This document shows, one piece after another, positions 8,191 through 16,447 of a stretch of DNA of 32,007 bases (position 1 is its first letter; each line of letters begins with the position of its first letter). The notes below the pieces were generated by a model. The model did not search any database. It worked only from the letters and a program-made list of their open reading frames with translations, and was not told where the DNA came from. A program made the translations under genes and the position numbers. Source of the DNA: a virus. Location of the stretch: positions 1 through 32,007 of the IMG/VR virus record IMGVR_UViG_3300027899_000044; one strand, 5' to 3'.

Positions 8191-8591
8191 AGCTACATCT
8201 GGGCGTTAATGATGTTCCTGAATTTGAGGAAGATGTCCAGTTATACGATGTTGCTGTTGATCTCGAAAGACACTACAGACTGTTTTCTACCTTTGTAGAT
8301 TTGCACAAAGACGATATAGAAAGCGAAATCGTTAACAGTCTTAATTCTCAATTAAGTAACATAATTGCTGGTCAACCTTCTGAGAATCCTCTGCAAGGTG
8401 GGTTGGAAAATATTGAAAATCTATTCCAAGAATATTTGACCAAAGAAGAAATGGCCGGAGTGGTTAAGGGCGTTCCTACCAGAATGGCATTCTTCAATAA
8501 GAGCCGTATTCCAGATTTTAAACGTCGTGGACAATCATTTGTAGACACTGGTACTCTACGGGCAAATCTTAGAGTCTGGATAGAAGAATAA
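8187..8591 (+). CDS. probable neck / tail-completion protein (TTG start)
   Basis: This 134-residue protein begins at TTG 8187, inside the stop region of the previous gene, with GGGGGA (8177-8182) as a strong ribosome site. No in-frame ATG is nearer. The N-terminal half is acidic and helical. The C-terminal end carries FVDTGTLRANLRVWIE, which resembles the D-T-G-x-L-x-x-x-L/F motif at the end of many HK97 gp10-like and other tail-completion proteins. It overlaps the next gene by TAATG. A neck or tail-completion role is inferred from this motif and from location before the sheath. Confidence 0.5.
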   Translation: MKLHLGVNDVPEFEEDVQLYDVAVDLERHYRLFSTFVDLHKDDIESEIVNSLNSQLSNIIAGQPSENPLQGGLENIENLFQEYLTKEEMAGVVKGVPTRMAFFNKSRIPDFKRRGQSFVDTGTLRANLRVWIEE

Positions 8592-9655
8592 TGGCTACAA
8601 TCAGCGAAGCCACATTACAAGCTGGATCATCTGATAAAGCCGCTGGGCTGATTGCGGCTATTGGCTTAATTTCTGCTGAACAAACTTATACTTTTGATTT
8701 GTATAAGCGGGTAGTTCTACCAGTAGACGGATATGTTTTCTGGATTAAATACAATCAACTCCCTGATTATCTGGTTAGATATGGAACTCCAGCGCTATAT
8801 GGGAAAACTGCGTTTGGTAGCCGAGCACTAAATCAATTAAATGCTACTAATCCGTATACTCCAGAAGAATTGCAGCGCCTGACATTCAGCATTAATGGCA
8901 GTTTGCATTTAACTCAGGAATTGCATCAAGAAGATTCTTCTACCTTTGTAGACCAGACCATTGCTTTTACGACAAAGACACAAGTCACATATTTTGAAAG
9001 CATTGCGCCGGATGAGTTATATATTGTAACCATTCCAAACGGGTCAAAAGTTGCATTTTCTCGGCAGCAAAATAGATATACCAATGCGGGTCTCTGGCAC
9101 TATCACGGGCGGTCTGTTTTTTCGATAACGTCTACTCAGATTATTGATGATATTGCTGATCTAAATCCTAATTTGCAGATCGTTTCTAATAGTTTGCCTT
9201 ACTGGTTGGCTCTTTCTACAAATACCGTTCCAGTATATCCATCCTTTTTATCGCCTAAAAATCTAATACCTCCATTTATTACTGCCGATATTAGATCAAC
9301 TGAGGCACTGCAACAGGCTCCTGCGTATGATCGTTACACCTCGCAAGGACAATTAGTTTCAGATACTATCGAATTTACTATGTATGGGTTGAATAATGAT
9401 GCTGCATTGGATTTCCAATATAGTGTGTTATCTAATTCAGAAAATGGTGAATATGGCATACAAAATATGCCAGTTCCTGTCGATGTAAAAACCAATCAGA
9501 CTGAGTTTCAGGTGATCGCTCAAAAGAAAACCATGATGGTTCAGGCTGATTATTACCAATATCGGTCAAGGGCGTTTGCTAGAACAATCATTCAAAAAGC
9601 AATGATTCAGTTAACACCTGAGCCGCATGACTTCCCTGTTCCTATTATTGTTTAA
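8591..9655 (+). CDS. structural protein upstream of the sheath, function unknown
   Basis: This 354-residue protein is translationally coupled (TAATG) to the preceding neck-like gene. It appears mostly beta-structured, with aromatic-rich segments such as YKRVVLPVDGYVFWIKYNQL and GLWHYHGRSVFSI and a C-terminal IIQKAMIQLTPEPHDFPVP. No enzymatic motif, signal peptide or transmembrane segment is apparent. Phages of this gene order commonly carry one protein of this size between neck and sheath genes, annotated only as structural. It may contribute to the neck, tail terminator or whisker. I cannot choose between these. Confidence 0.6.
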   Translation: MATISEATLQAGSSDKAAGLIAAIGLISAEQTYTFDLYKRVVLPVDGYVFWIKYNQLPDYLVRYGTPALYGKTAFGSRALNQLNATNPYTPEELQRLTFSINGSLHLTQELHQEDSSTFVDQTIAFTTKTQVTYFESIAPDELYIVTIPNGSKVAFSRQQNRYTNAGLWHYHGRSVFSITSTQIIDDIADLNPNLQIVSNSLPYWLALSTNTVPVYPSFLSPKNLIPPFITADIRSTEALQQAPAYDRYTSQGQLVSDTIEFTMYGLNNDAALDFQYSVLSNSENGEYGIQNMPVPVDVKTNQTEFQVIAQKKTMMVQADYYQYRSRAFARTIIQKAMIQLTPEPHDFPVPIIV

Positions 9656-9667
9656 CTGAGGTTTATT

Positions 9668-9967
9668 ATGGCAATTACGCAACCCGCTTATATCGCTTTA
9701 CCATACAACACAAAAAGTTCTTTGAACCTTTCTGCAAGCACTGTTGTAAAAGCAAGTCGTGGCAGTATCGCAAAAGTTAGCGTGTTAACCGCTGGCTCTG
9801 CTGCTGGTGCGATTCATGACTGTGCAACTACTGGCGCTGCCGCTGCTGCTAACAAAGTAGCAACGATTCCTAACACTGTTGGTGTGTACTCATTTGAATT
9901 CCCTTGTTTCAATGGTATCACTTACGTTGTTGGTACAGGTCAAGTTGTATCAGTGACTTACGCTTAA
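9668..9967 (+). CDS. small beta-rich structural protein
   Basis: This 99-residue protein has the pattern of a small phage virion protein family: VVKASRGSIAKVSVLTAGSA, then IHDCATTGAAAAANKVATIP, then a YSFEFPCFNGITYVVGTGQ ending. The shape suggests one beta-sandwich domain similar to decoration or head-fibre-knob proteins. The ATG has GAGG six bases upstream. It lies immediately before the sheath gene, away from the capsid genes, so decoration of capsid or tail are both possible. The family resemblance is from memory of sequence patterns, so treat the role as open. Confidence 0.6.
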   Translation: MAITQPAYIALPYNTKSSLNLSASTVVKASRGSIAKVSVLTAGSAAGAIHDCATTGAAAAANKVATIPNTVGVYSFEFPCFNGITYVVGTGQVVSVTYA

Positions 9968-9992
9968 TCGTCCGAACTAAGAGGGCGTTCAC

Positions 9993-11120
9993 ATGGTTAA
10001 TATTGTTAATGTACAGGTATCTCAACAGGTTGCCAGTGCGCCATCTACTCTGCAAAGAACAGGTGCATTGCTAACTCAAGGTGGTACAAACACTGCTGCA
10101 AATACTGCAACATTGCTGACTGCTGCTGCTGACTTTGTTGCAATTAAATCAAGCACCAATACATCTGCCGCTGCCGAATTACAGTCAATGGTTGATACAT
10201 TCTTTGCTCAAGGAAATGCGACTGCTGTATATGTTTTGGAATTAGGCTCTGATGGCACACCAACACCTGCTGAAGGTGTAATTGCGCTAACAACCTATAT
10301 CACTACTTATGCTGGTACAACAAGTTCTACTGGACTTGTAAGACCACGATTCTATTCATACTTAGTTCCAAAGAGCTGGGATACAGAATCGACATTTAAG
10401 TCATTAGTGGCAAACTATTCAGCACCAGCATCAGAACTTTATTTCTATATTTCTACCACGCTGACTACTTATTCAGCATGGTCGTCAGTTGGTTATAAAG
10501 CTGCATTCTGCGTAGTTCCAAGTACTTCAGCACCAACTTCTGAATTTAGTGCTGCTGCATTCTTCTATGTCTCATTGGCATATGATCCCAATGCTTCTAA
10601 CTTAGTATCTCCAATGTCATACACCTACTTGTATGGTGTAACGCCCAACAAGGCTTTAACCAATGCACAGCAAACTTCATTGTTGGCTGGTGGCATGAAC
10701 TGGATTGGTACTGGCGCAGAAGGTGGGATTTCTCTGAGCGTTATTTATGGTGGTCAATTCCTAGATTTGCATCCTTTTAACTATTGGTATGCAGTGGACT
10801 GGCTGGCTATTAACTCTCAGTTGTATCTTGCTGGGGCAGTGATTAATGGTTCAAATAATCCACAAAATCCGCTGTACTACAACCAGAATGGTATTAACAG
10901 GCTTCAGTCTGTTGCCCAATCTGTTGTAAACAACGGTATTAGCTTTGGTCTGATTTTGGCTCCTGCAACTGTAAATGCCGTGTCATTCACGACTTACGTT
11001 GCTCAGAACCCATCAGATTACTCAACTGGCACGTACAAGGGCTTGTCTCTGACGTTCGTACCAGCGAGAGGCTTCCAGAGCATTACTATTTACCTGACTG
11101 CTTCTAACATCCCAGTTTAA
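9993..11120 (+). CDS. tail sheath protein
   Basis: This is the contractile sheath subunit and the reason for calling the phage a myovirus. The 375-residue protein opens with VNIVNVQVSQQVASAPSTLQRTGALLTQGG, a start typical of short sheath proteins of small myoviruses, followed by an alpha/beta body with AADFVAIKSSTNT and WDTESTFKSLVANY. The C-terminal strand-rich end (GLSLTFVPARGFQSITIYLTA) is the part that in sheath proteins extends to neighbours and the tube. It is shorter than the T4 or P2 sheaths, fitting a minimal sheath. The ribosome site is GAGGGCG, and the tube gene follows 11 bases later, as is standard. Confidence 0.85.
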   Translation: MVNIVNVQVSQQVASAPSTLQRTGALLTQGGTNTAANTATLLTAAADFVAIKSSTNTSAAAELQSMVDTFFAQGNATAVYVLELGSDGTPTPAEGVIALTTYITTYAGTTSSTGLVRPRFYSYLVPKSWDTESTFKSLVANYSAPASELYFYISTTLTTYSAWSSVGYKAAFCVVPSTSAPTSEFSAAAFFYVSLAYDPNASNLVSPMSYTYLYGVTPNKALTNAQQTSLLAGGMNWIGTGAEGGISLSVIYGGQFLDLHPFNYWYAVDWLAINSQLYLAGAVINGSNNPQNPLYYNQNGINRLQSVAQSVVNNGISFGLILAPATVNAVSFTTYVAQNPSDYSTGTYKGLSLTFVPARGFQSITIYLTASNIPV

Positions 11121-11131
11121 GAGAGTAAAAT

Positions 11132-11578
11132 ATGGCAAGTAATCCATTAGTGCTGCAAGGCACGTTAAACAGGATTAGAGGCAATGTGGTTATTGCCACT
11201 TATCCACAATTAAATGTTACTGCTGGCTATTTGGGCAAAGAAGGCATCAGCTTCCAATTGGAAGGCGAGGCAAGCCAATTAATTGGCACGCTTACTGGTG
11301 CAATTCCTAGTCCAGAGCCATATCAGTACGCAACTGTAACCGTACATTTGTTACGCACCCAATCTTTGTCTCAACTGTATCTTGCTCAGATGCTGGTAAC
11401 GACCAATTTGGGTAACGTCACAGTGTTCCCTGATACTGATACTATTGCTCCATTCGTATTATTGAATGCTGTCATTAGTTCTGTACAGGAAATGCCGTTT
11501 AACGGAACGAACCCAGAAATGGTTGTGCGTTTACGTGGTACATATGTACAAAATGCTCTAATGTGGGCTTCGGGCTAA
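11132..11578 (+). CDS. tail tube protein
   Basis: This 148-residue protein directly follows the sheath gene, as tube proteins of contractile tails do. It has the beta-barrel pattern of the Hcp/gp19 tube fold: short strands such as LVLQGTLNRIRGNVVIATYP, a loop with EGEASQLIGTLTGAIPSPEPYQ, strands ATVTVHLLRTQSL, a single helix SQLYLAQMLV, and final strands MVVRLRGTYVQNALMW. It should form hexameric rings stacked to make the DNA channel. The ATG has AGAG upstream. Confidence 0.82.
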   Translation: MASNPLVLQGTLNRIRGNVVIATYPQLNVTAGYLGKEGISFQLEGEASQLIGTLTGAIPSPEPYQYATVTVHLLRTQSLSQLYLAQMLVTTNLGNVTVFPDTDTIAPFVLLNAVISSVQEMPFNGTNPEMVVRLRGTYVQNALMWASG

Positions 11579-11599
11579 TTCTCAACTTCGGGGTAAAAA

Positions 11600-12178
11600 A
11601 TGAGAATTGATCAAAAGTTAAACTTTGTATTTCCAATAGAAACACCAAATAACGGCGTGGCCTATGTGTATTCATTACCCATAGGTCGCGTTGTGTTTGA
11701 AAGCTATTACAGTGTTTTGGGTAAGGTATTTACTACCTGTTTTGAAGGACAAGACCCTAAGCATATTGCATTAACCGCTCCACAGGTTGCATATCCTGCC
11801 TTGAAAACTATTTCAAAGGCAGATAACACTTGGGAAGGTACTGCAGGTGTCAAAGCTGGATTGATTAACGAAATCATTCGCTTAACGTCTGTGATGGTAA
11901 TTAGTGATAATGGATGGGAAACCATTCCAATGGATTTAGCTATCAAACGTGGAATTTTTGATGAAGACTGCGAGGCTGAGGTACTCAGTGCATTAGTTTT
12001 TTTTACGTCAATTTCCAAGGTAGCACCCAAGCAGTTGGCTGGGACTTTCTTGGAAATGGCGGGTTCCCTGAGAAATTGGCAGTTCACATCCTTGGGATGT
12101 ATGGAATTCAAGAATTCTTTGCCGACATCGACAGAGGACAAAGATACGATACCGAATCAGTCACAGGTTATTTCCTAA
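11600..12178 (+). CDS. tail assembly chaperone (zero-frame product)
   Basis: This 192-residue protein lies between tube and tape measure genes, where contractile and siphophages encode the G/GT-type chaperones that coat the tape measure before tube polymerisation. Its body is helical, and the C-terminal part (TSLGCMEFKNSLPTSTED then a polar tail) looks like a natural end for the shorter product. GGGG at 11590-11593 precedes the ATG. At codons 134-135 the message runs through eight T residues, with a heptamer T-TTT-TTT in register and a stem-loop downstream, so a fraction of ribosomes should shift into the -1 frame and make a longer form ending at 12300. Residue-level similarity to a named family was not established. 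Confidence 0.78.
   Translation: MRIDQKLNFVFPIETPNNGVAYVYSLPIGRVVFESYYSVLGKVFTTCFEGQDPKHIALTAPQVAYPALKTISKADNTWEGTAGVKAGLINEIIRLTSVMVISDNGWETIPMDLAIKRGIFDEDCEAEVLSALVFFTSISKVAPKQLAGTFLEMAGSLRNWQFTSLGCMEFKNSLPTSTEDKDTIPNQSQVIS
11998..12057 (+). promoter_or_regulatory. -1 ribosomal frameshift signal: slippery heptamer plus two-tier stem-loop
   Basis: The heptamer T-TTT-TTT (11998-12004) is in register with the chaperone reading frame and is a canonical X-XXY-YYZ site. After a 6-base spacer, ATTTCCAAGG (12011-12020) pairs with TCTTGGAAAT (12048-12057), ten pairs counting one G-U. Inside it CCC-AGC (12026-12032, with one bulged A) pairs with GCTGGG (12038-12043). Spacer length and stem size are right for a stimulatory structure. 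The -1 frame is open from 11980 to the stop at 12298-12300. Confidence 0.8.
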
Positions 12179-12300
12179 GTTATTTGTCAGGTCTTGGATT
12201 TGCCGATTTGATGAAGGAAACTGGGGGAAAATGGACTGATTCATCTGACTTTAGGTACAGGCATTTAATTTATACAATTAAAAGCAAGTCCATTTTTTAA
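12004..12300 (+). CDS. -1 frame extension of the tail assembly chaperone (GT-like)
   Basis: Read by slippage at 11998-12004, this frame adds 98 residues to the first 135 of the chaperone, for a 233-residue fusion. The extension includes LAVHILGMYGIQEFFADI and YFLSYLSGLGFADLMKETGG, which read as genuine protein, and it ends 11 bases before the tape measure start. It has no ribosome site of its own; a TTG at 12076 and an ATG at 12097 are the only weak internal starts. In lambda-like systems the extended form recruits the tape measure while the short form coats it. Shifting exactly at the heptamer is inferred, not shown. Confidence 0.65.
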   Translation, partial: YVNFQGSTQAVGWDFLGNGGFPEKLAVHILGMYGIQEFFADIDRGQRYDTESVTGYFLSYLSGLGFADLMKETGGKWTDSSDFRYRHLIYTIKSKSIF

Positions 12301-12311
12301 GAGTTTCTGCA

Positions 12312-13859
12312 ATGGCAAAATCGGTCATAGAAGTTGATATTGTTGGCTATGATAAATTCATGGCTTTTGCAGAGGCTTTTGAGAAATTTCAAAAGACGCT
12401 AAAGGACGCGCAGGAAAAATTAGACAAAATAGGTAAAGTCGCAGAAGAAGCTGGCAATAAAGGAAAAAAGTCTTTTGAAGCTACCAAAAAAGAATTAGAT
12501 AATTTAAATCGATCTGCACAATCTGTTCTTACACCATTAACAAAAATAGGCAGCGTTGTAGCAGATGTTGCCAAATCTGCGGCAAGCACAGCATTAAGTT
12601 TTGCTAAATGGATCGCTTTTGGAGCATTGGGAACTGGATTTGGTTTGGGCGCATTAGCAAGAGGCGCTGTAGGTACTGAAACTCAAGCGCGTGGATATGG
12701 AATATCTTCAGGCGCATTGAGAGCCGCTAGAACTGCCTATTCTCCATTAGGCATAGATGTAGAAGGGATGCTATCTACGCTGACTCAAGCTAAATATGAG
12801 CCAAGCAAATATGCTGCATTCCAGCAATTAGGAATTAAGCCCCAAGCTGGGCAACAAATATCAGAGATGTCCTCATTAGACATCATGAATCAGGCATTGC
12901 GTGGCTTACAGGGAAAGCAAATTACTTATGGAACCAGACAATTATTGTCACAAATTGGTCTTGGTGCTGAAGATATCAATCGTATACAAGGAATTAAATC
13001 TGGAGCATTAGAACCTGCAATTGCTATGCAGCAGAAACTTGCTCCTAAATATGAAACTAATGAAGCAGGATGGATGAAATTTCAGCAAAGCATCAGTGCT
13101 GCCGGAGAAACAATTGAAACTTCGTTAATTAGAAATCTATCTAAGTTAGCTCCTGTATTAGGAGATTTAGCTAACCAAATTGCTGGAGCAATTGATTCAT
13201 TTGCTCAAAGCGGTGGCTTTCAAAAAATGTTAGACACTGCAGTCAGTGGGATAAAAGAATTTGGAAAATATATTGGTTCTGGTGAATTTCAAGCAAATAT
13301 TAAAAAGTTTGCAGAAGTATTGTGGGAACTGACACAGTTCTTAATGGAAGAATTGAATGCTTTAAGACATCCACTTGCGACAACAACTGAAGCCATATCA
13401 AAAACAGCCAGCTTTTGGCTTGATAATGCTAAAAAATTTGGTGACGGTTCTTATGCAGAAACTCATTTAACATCAGCACAAAAGCAAGAAGCCGCAAAGT
13501 TTGCACAGGCATATAATTTGCCAAAAGGGGTCTTGGAAAATGTCATGCAAAGTTTAGCTGGAACTGGAGCGTTCTATGGACAGAAAAATGCTTCCTATTA
13601 CACAGCAAAAACTCAACAGGCAGGACAAACGCTTTCTGCTGAAATGTCTCGATTTGCTGGAGACAAACAACAGTTATTAAAAGCTATTTCTGCATACATT
13701 ATTGGTGATACAGAATTTGATAAACTGCTAAAAGCAAAACCAACAACATGGCAATTAGATTCTAGAGTACAAAATGTTCAAAGTATTGTCATTAGTAATA
13801 ATACAGGCGGCAGTGCTGTAGTTTCTGCTCCTCAATTGCAAGGAGCAACAGGTAAGTAA
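12312..13859 (+). CDS. tail tape measure protein
   Basis: This 515-residue protein sets tail length and sits in the tube lumen before ejection. Residues about 10-75 are a charged coiled coil (FEKFQKTLKDAQEKLDKIGK and onward). Residues about 85-115 are a hydrophobic Gly/Ala segment (FAKWIAFGALGTGFGLGALA) typical of membrane-inserting stretches in tape measures. The rest is mostly helical, with a LAPVLGDLANQIAGAIDSF segment. It follows the frameshifting chaperone, as expected. The size is small for the family and implies a short tail. A lysozyme-like motif, sometimes found in tape measures, was not seen. Confidence 0.85.
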   Translation: MAKSVIEVDIVGYDKFMAFAEAFEKFQKTLKDAQEKLDKIGKVAEEAGNKGKKSFEATKKELDNLNRSAQSVLTPLTKIGSVVADVAKSAASTALSFAKWIAFGALGTGFGLGALARGAVGTETQARGYGISSGALRAARTAYSPLGIDVEGMLSTLTQAKYEPSKYAAFQQLGIKPQAGQQISEMSSLDIMNQALRGLQGKQITYGTRQLLSQIGLGAEDINRIQGIKSGALEPAIAMQQKLAPKYETNEAGWMKFQQSISAAGETIETSLIRNLSKLAPVLGDLANQIAGAIDSFAQSGGFQKMLDTAVSGIKEFGKYIGSGEFQANIKKFAEVLWELTQFLMEELNALRHPLATTTEAISKTASFWLDNAKKFGDGSYAETHLTSAQKQEAAKFAQAYNLPKGVLENVMQSLAGTGAFYGQKNASYYTAKTQQAGQTLSAEMSRFAGDKQQLLKAISAYIIGDTEFDKLLKAKPTTWQLDSRVQNVQSIVISNNTGGSAVVSAPQLQGATGK

Positions 13860-13861
13860 TT

Positions 13862-14560
13862 ATGGCATTTAATCAGCAAAATCAATTTAATGACCAGCGC
13901 ATTAATTTCCAATATACCTACGAAATATCACCAATAGTTCTGCGCGGAGGAATTGCTGCAGGTCTAGTTGATAGCATGATGAGCATTCTGCAGCTTACGG
14001 AAGGCAATAGTGCTGTTGTATATCCAAATGTTGACGATTATTTTGCCAACTTTAAAGTAATTTCAGGCGGTACATTGCAAGACTGGACTACAGCAGAGTA
14101 TCCATTTGCCAGCATGGTTATGGCTGCTAACGCTGTTATTCAAAATCCATTAAAAGTAAGTATGCTGATGATTTGCCCTGTTCGCGCTAGGGAAGATTAC
14201 AAAAATAGCTTTACGGACAAAGAAGGAAAGATGAGAGCATTGAAAGCCTCTTTAAATGATCATATTTCCAGCGGCGGTACATTCGATGTATATACACCAT
14301 CATTTGTATATGGAGACTGTTTGCTAACTTCCTTACGTGACGTAAGCGTAACTTCTGATAAGCAAGTGCAATACATGTGGCAATGGGATTTTGTACAGCC
14401 ATTAATTACGCAAAGCCAAGCTACTCAGGTTTATAACAATCTCTATGCAAAACTGGCCGCCGGAACTCCTGTAAAAGACCCAGTTGAAAACAGCGGAGTT
14501 AACAACGTAACGGATGTACCTCCTGTAGAAGATTCTTGGTCTGATGGTCAAACAGGGTAA
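13862..14560 (+). CDS. Dit-like / tube-baseplate adaptor protein (by position)
   Basis: This 232-residue protein starts right after the tape measure with AGGTAAG as ribosome site. An N-terminal beta segment (FQYTYEISPIVLRGGIAAG) leads to a central alpha/beta region (PLKVSMLMICPVRAREDY) and a second beta region (VYGDCLLTSLRDVSV), followed by a Pro/Glu/Asp-rich, probably disordered tail. The arrangement looks like a two-lobed tail adaptor that joins tube and hub, comparable in place to the adaptor of minimal myoviruses. I do not recognise a defining motif, so the role rests on order. Confidence 0.5.
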   Translation: MAFNQQNQFNDQRINFQYTYEISPIVLRGGIAAGLVDSMMSILQLTEGNSAVVYPNVDDYFANFKVISGGTLQDWTTAEYPFASMVMAANAVIQNPLKVSMLMICPVRAREDYKNSFTDKEGKMRALKASLNDHISSGGTFDVYTPSFVYGDCLLTSLRDVSVTSDKQVQYMWQWDFVQPLITQSQATQVYNNLYAKLAAGTPVKDPVENSGVNNVTDVPPVEDSWSDGQTG

Positions 14561-14565
14561 TTATT

Positions 14566-14829
14566 ATGACTATTGTTCCATTTAACCCAAGCAATACTGC
14601 TCAATTTCAATTCAATCCTGAGTTGGATGGCGTTACATATATTGCTTATTGTCCATATAATGTATATAGCCAAAGATACTATTTAAGTATTTATAACACT
14701 CAAAAAGTGTTACAAATGAATATTCCTTTGATTCCATCTCCTGATACTGGCGATATCAATTTAACTCAGGGTTATTTTGATACGCCAATTATATTTAGGG
14801 CAAGTTCAAATAATTTTGAGATTGGATAA
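14566..14829 (+). CDS. baseplate plug protein, Pam3 gp18-like
   Basis: This 87-residue protein matches the pattern of the small baseplate plug family described for cyanophage Pam3 gp18: FNPELDGVTYIAYCPYNV, then SQRYYLSIYNTQKVLQMNIP, then LIPSPDTGDINLTQGY. The central Q-R-Y-Y-L-S-I-Y strand with flanking hydrophobics is the recognisable part. In such phages the plug seals the tube at the hub until contraction. The neighbours, adaptor before and hub directly after (ATAATG overlap), support this. Length is a little below the family as I remember it. Confidence 0.62.
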   Translation: MTIVPFNPSNTAQFQFNPELDGVTYIAYCPYNVYSQRYYLSIYNTQKVLQMNIPLIPSPDTGDINLTQGYFDTPIIFRASSNNFEIG

Positions 14830-15779
14830 TGCGTTATTACGCCATCAGCATTACTAATCCAGATAATAATGAAGTCTTATTAAGATATAGCAGTCTTAAT
14901 GCAGACGGATCAAATAATCTGTCTTGTTTAAGAGTAGTCATGGATATTCCACAATATGCCGCAGGACAACCTGCAGGTTTGGCATATATAAAATTATATG
15001 GCGTAACATTTCCAGAATTAAGTCAAAGCAATAAATTAACTCGAGCAAAGATTATTGTTTGGGGAGGAATGAGCAAAGGATTGCCATTAGTAAATACGCA
15101 ACAACAAGGAATATTGCTTAGTGGACGAATTTGGCAAGCATTTGGTAACTGGCAAGCTAATGAAGTTACTCTAGATTTGGTCGTAGAGCCTGAATTTTCT
15201 ACCAATATAGACAATGCAAATTTAACTGGTATCTGGGCTATAGGTGAAAATCTTACTTCATTTACAAAACGTACTTTGCTGCAAGCATTTCCGTCATCGA
15301 CAGTTATTGGTAAATTTTATGCTGGATTGACAACAGTATCTGATTTATCTATTGGTCATACTGATTTAAAAAACTTTTCTGAACAAATTTTAGAAATTAG
15401 TAAATCTATCAATTCAAATGCTGATTATATAGGCGCACAAATTGTTCCTACTTCTAATGGATTTTATTTATATGATGGAACTTCAGCACCACAAGCAAAA
15501 GAATTGGCATTTACTGATTTTATAGGAAATATTACATATATTGATTATCAGACCATTAACTTTAAAACAGTTATGCGCGGTGATTTGCAGGTTGGTGATG
15601 TAATTAAATTGCCAGCCAGAACAAATGTAGTAAATGCTGTTAATTCATTTACTCAATATAGGGATAATATTTCTTTCCAAAATAATTTTACAATTAAAAG
15701 CATTAGACATATTGGAGACAGTAGACAATCTACTGCTGATAACTGGTGCAGTATTATTGATGCTTATTTGGGTGGCTAA
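14829..15779 (+). CDS. baseplate hub protein (gp27/gpD-like)
   Basis: This 316-residue protein is placed between plug and spike, the slot of the trimeric hub. It has an N-terminal half of beta strands (CLRVVMDIPQYA, AYIKLYGVTFPELSQ) forming the tube-like barrel seen in hub proteins, with a YGVTFPELSQSNKLTRAKI/VWGGMS segment, and a C-terminal half ending IKSIRHIGDSRQSTADNWCSIIDAYLGG. The latter resembles the closing motif of simple hub proteins, in which I-x-H-x-G-D-x-R precedes a Trp-containing strand. It is coupled to both neighbours by TAATG overlaps. No lysozyme domain is present. Confidence 0.68.
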   Translation: MRYYAISITNPDNNEVLLRYSSLNADGSNNLSCLRVVMDIPQYAAGQPAGLAYIKLYGVTFPELSQSNKLTRAKIIVWGGMSKGLPLVNTQQQGILLSGRIWQAFGNWQANEVTLDLVVEPEFSTNIDNANLTGIWAIGENLTSFTKRTLLQAFPSSTVIGKFYAGLTTVSDLSIGHTDLKNFSEQILEISKSINSNADYIGAQIVPTSNGFYLYDGTSAPQAKELAFTDFIGNITYIDYQTINFKTVMRGDLQVGDVIKLPARTNVVNAVNSFTQYRDNISFQNNFTIKSIRHIGDSRQSTADNWCSIIDAYLGG

Positions 15780-16447
15780 TGAGTGACGGATTAAAAATAC
15801 CGTTTAACTTTGCATTAAATCGATTTGCAAAGAAGAATGCATTTGACCTGACGCAGATGTTAGGCCAAGCATTGCCATGCCACGTAGTAGCGCGTAATGG
15901 GGCTATTGTAACTATTGCATTTGACGTACAGCCACCAGAAGGCATTACCCTGCCCCAAACAAAATGTCCTATTTTGGAGAGTCAGTACGTTAAGTTGCCT
16001 ATACAGGTAGGTGATCGTGGCATCACTATTCCATGCTCTGCAAATTTAAATCCTACTACTGGATTGGGTGGTAAAGCTGCCCCGTTTCAATCACAGCCAT
16101 TTAACCTTAGTTCGCTGGTATTTGTTCCTGTCGGGAATCTTGGTTGGTCAAATCCTGACGGCACAGCAACTATTATAACCTCTCAAAATGGATCATCCGT
16201 AGTTACTGTAAGCAATTCAGGAATTACGATGACCAAGGGCGGTTCATCTATTTCTATTGATGGATCAAGTATTAGTATTAATGCCAGTACTGTTACGATC
16301 AACGGAACTACAACGGTCAATGGGGCTGCTACAGTTACTGGAGCCTCCACTCTATCTGGTGGCGCAACTATTTCTGGTAAGTCATTCTTGAGTCATACTC
16401 ATGGTGGCGTATCCACTGGCACAGGCACAACAGGAGGCGTAAGTTAA
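15779..16447 (+). CDS. baseplate central spike (Gp138/gpV-like)
   Basis: This is the membrane-piercing tip under the hub. The 222-residue protein begins with a Gp138-type N-terminal domain: LGQALPCHVVARNGAIVTIA, FDVQPPEGITLPQ and VQVGDRGITIPC-like beta strands forming an OB barrel. From about residue 135 the chain is a regular Ser/Thr/Gly/Ile repeat (ISIDGSSISINASTVTING and onward), the signature of a trimeric beta-helix needle. The end has LSHTHGGVSTGTG, with H206-x-H208 as the iron-binding H-x-H apex known from phage P2 gpV and phi92 gp138 spikes. Coupled to both neighbours by TAATG. Confidence 0.85.
   Translation: MSDGLKIPFNFALNRFAKKNAFDLTQMLGQALPCHVVARNGAIVTIAFDVQPPEGITLPQTKCPILESQYVKLPIQVGDRGITIPCSANLNPTTGLGGKAAPFQSQPFNLSSLVFVPVGNLGWSNPDGTATIITSQNGSSVVTVSNSGITMTKGGSSISIDGSSISINASTVTINGTTTVNGAATVTGASTLSGGATISGKSFLSHTHGGVSTGTGTTGGVS

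Noticed and set aside
11707-12141. Minus-strand frame opposite the tail chaperone
   Set aside because: Opposes a clear plus-strand gene in its canonical location and has no supporting signals.
12076-12300. Independent 74-codon gene starting at TTG 12076 or ATG 12097
   Set aside because: No ribosome site. The slippery site and stem-loop upstream explain this frame better as a frameshift extension.
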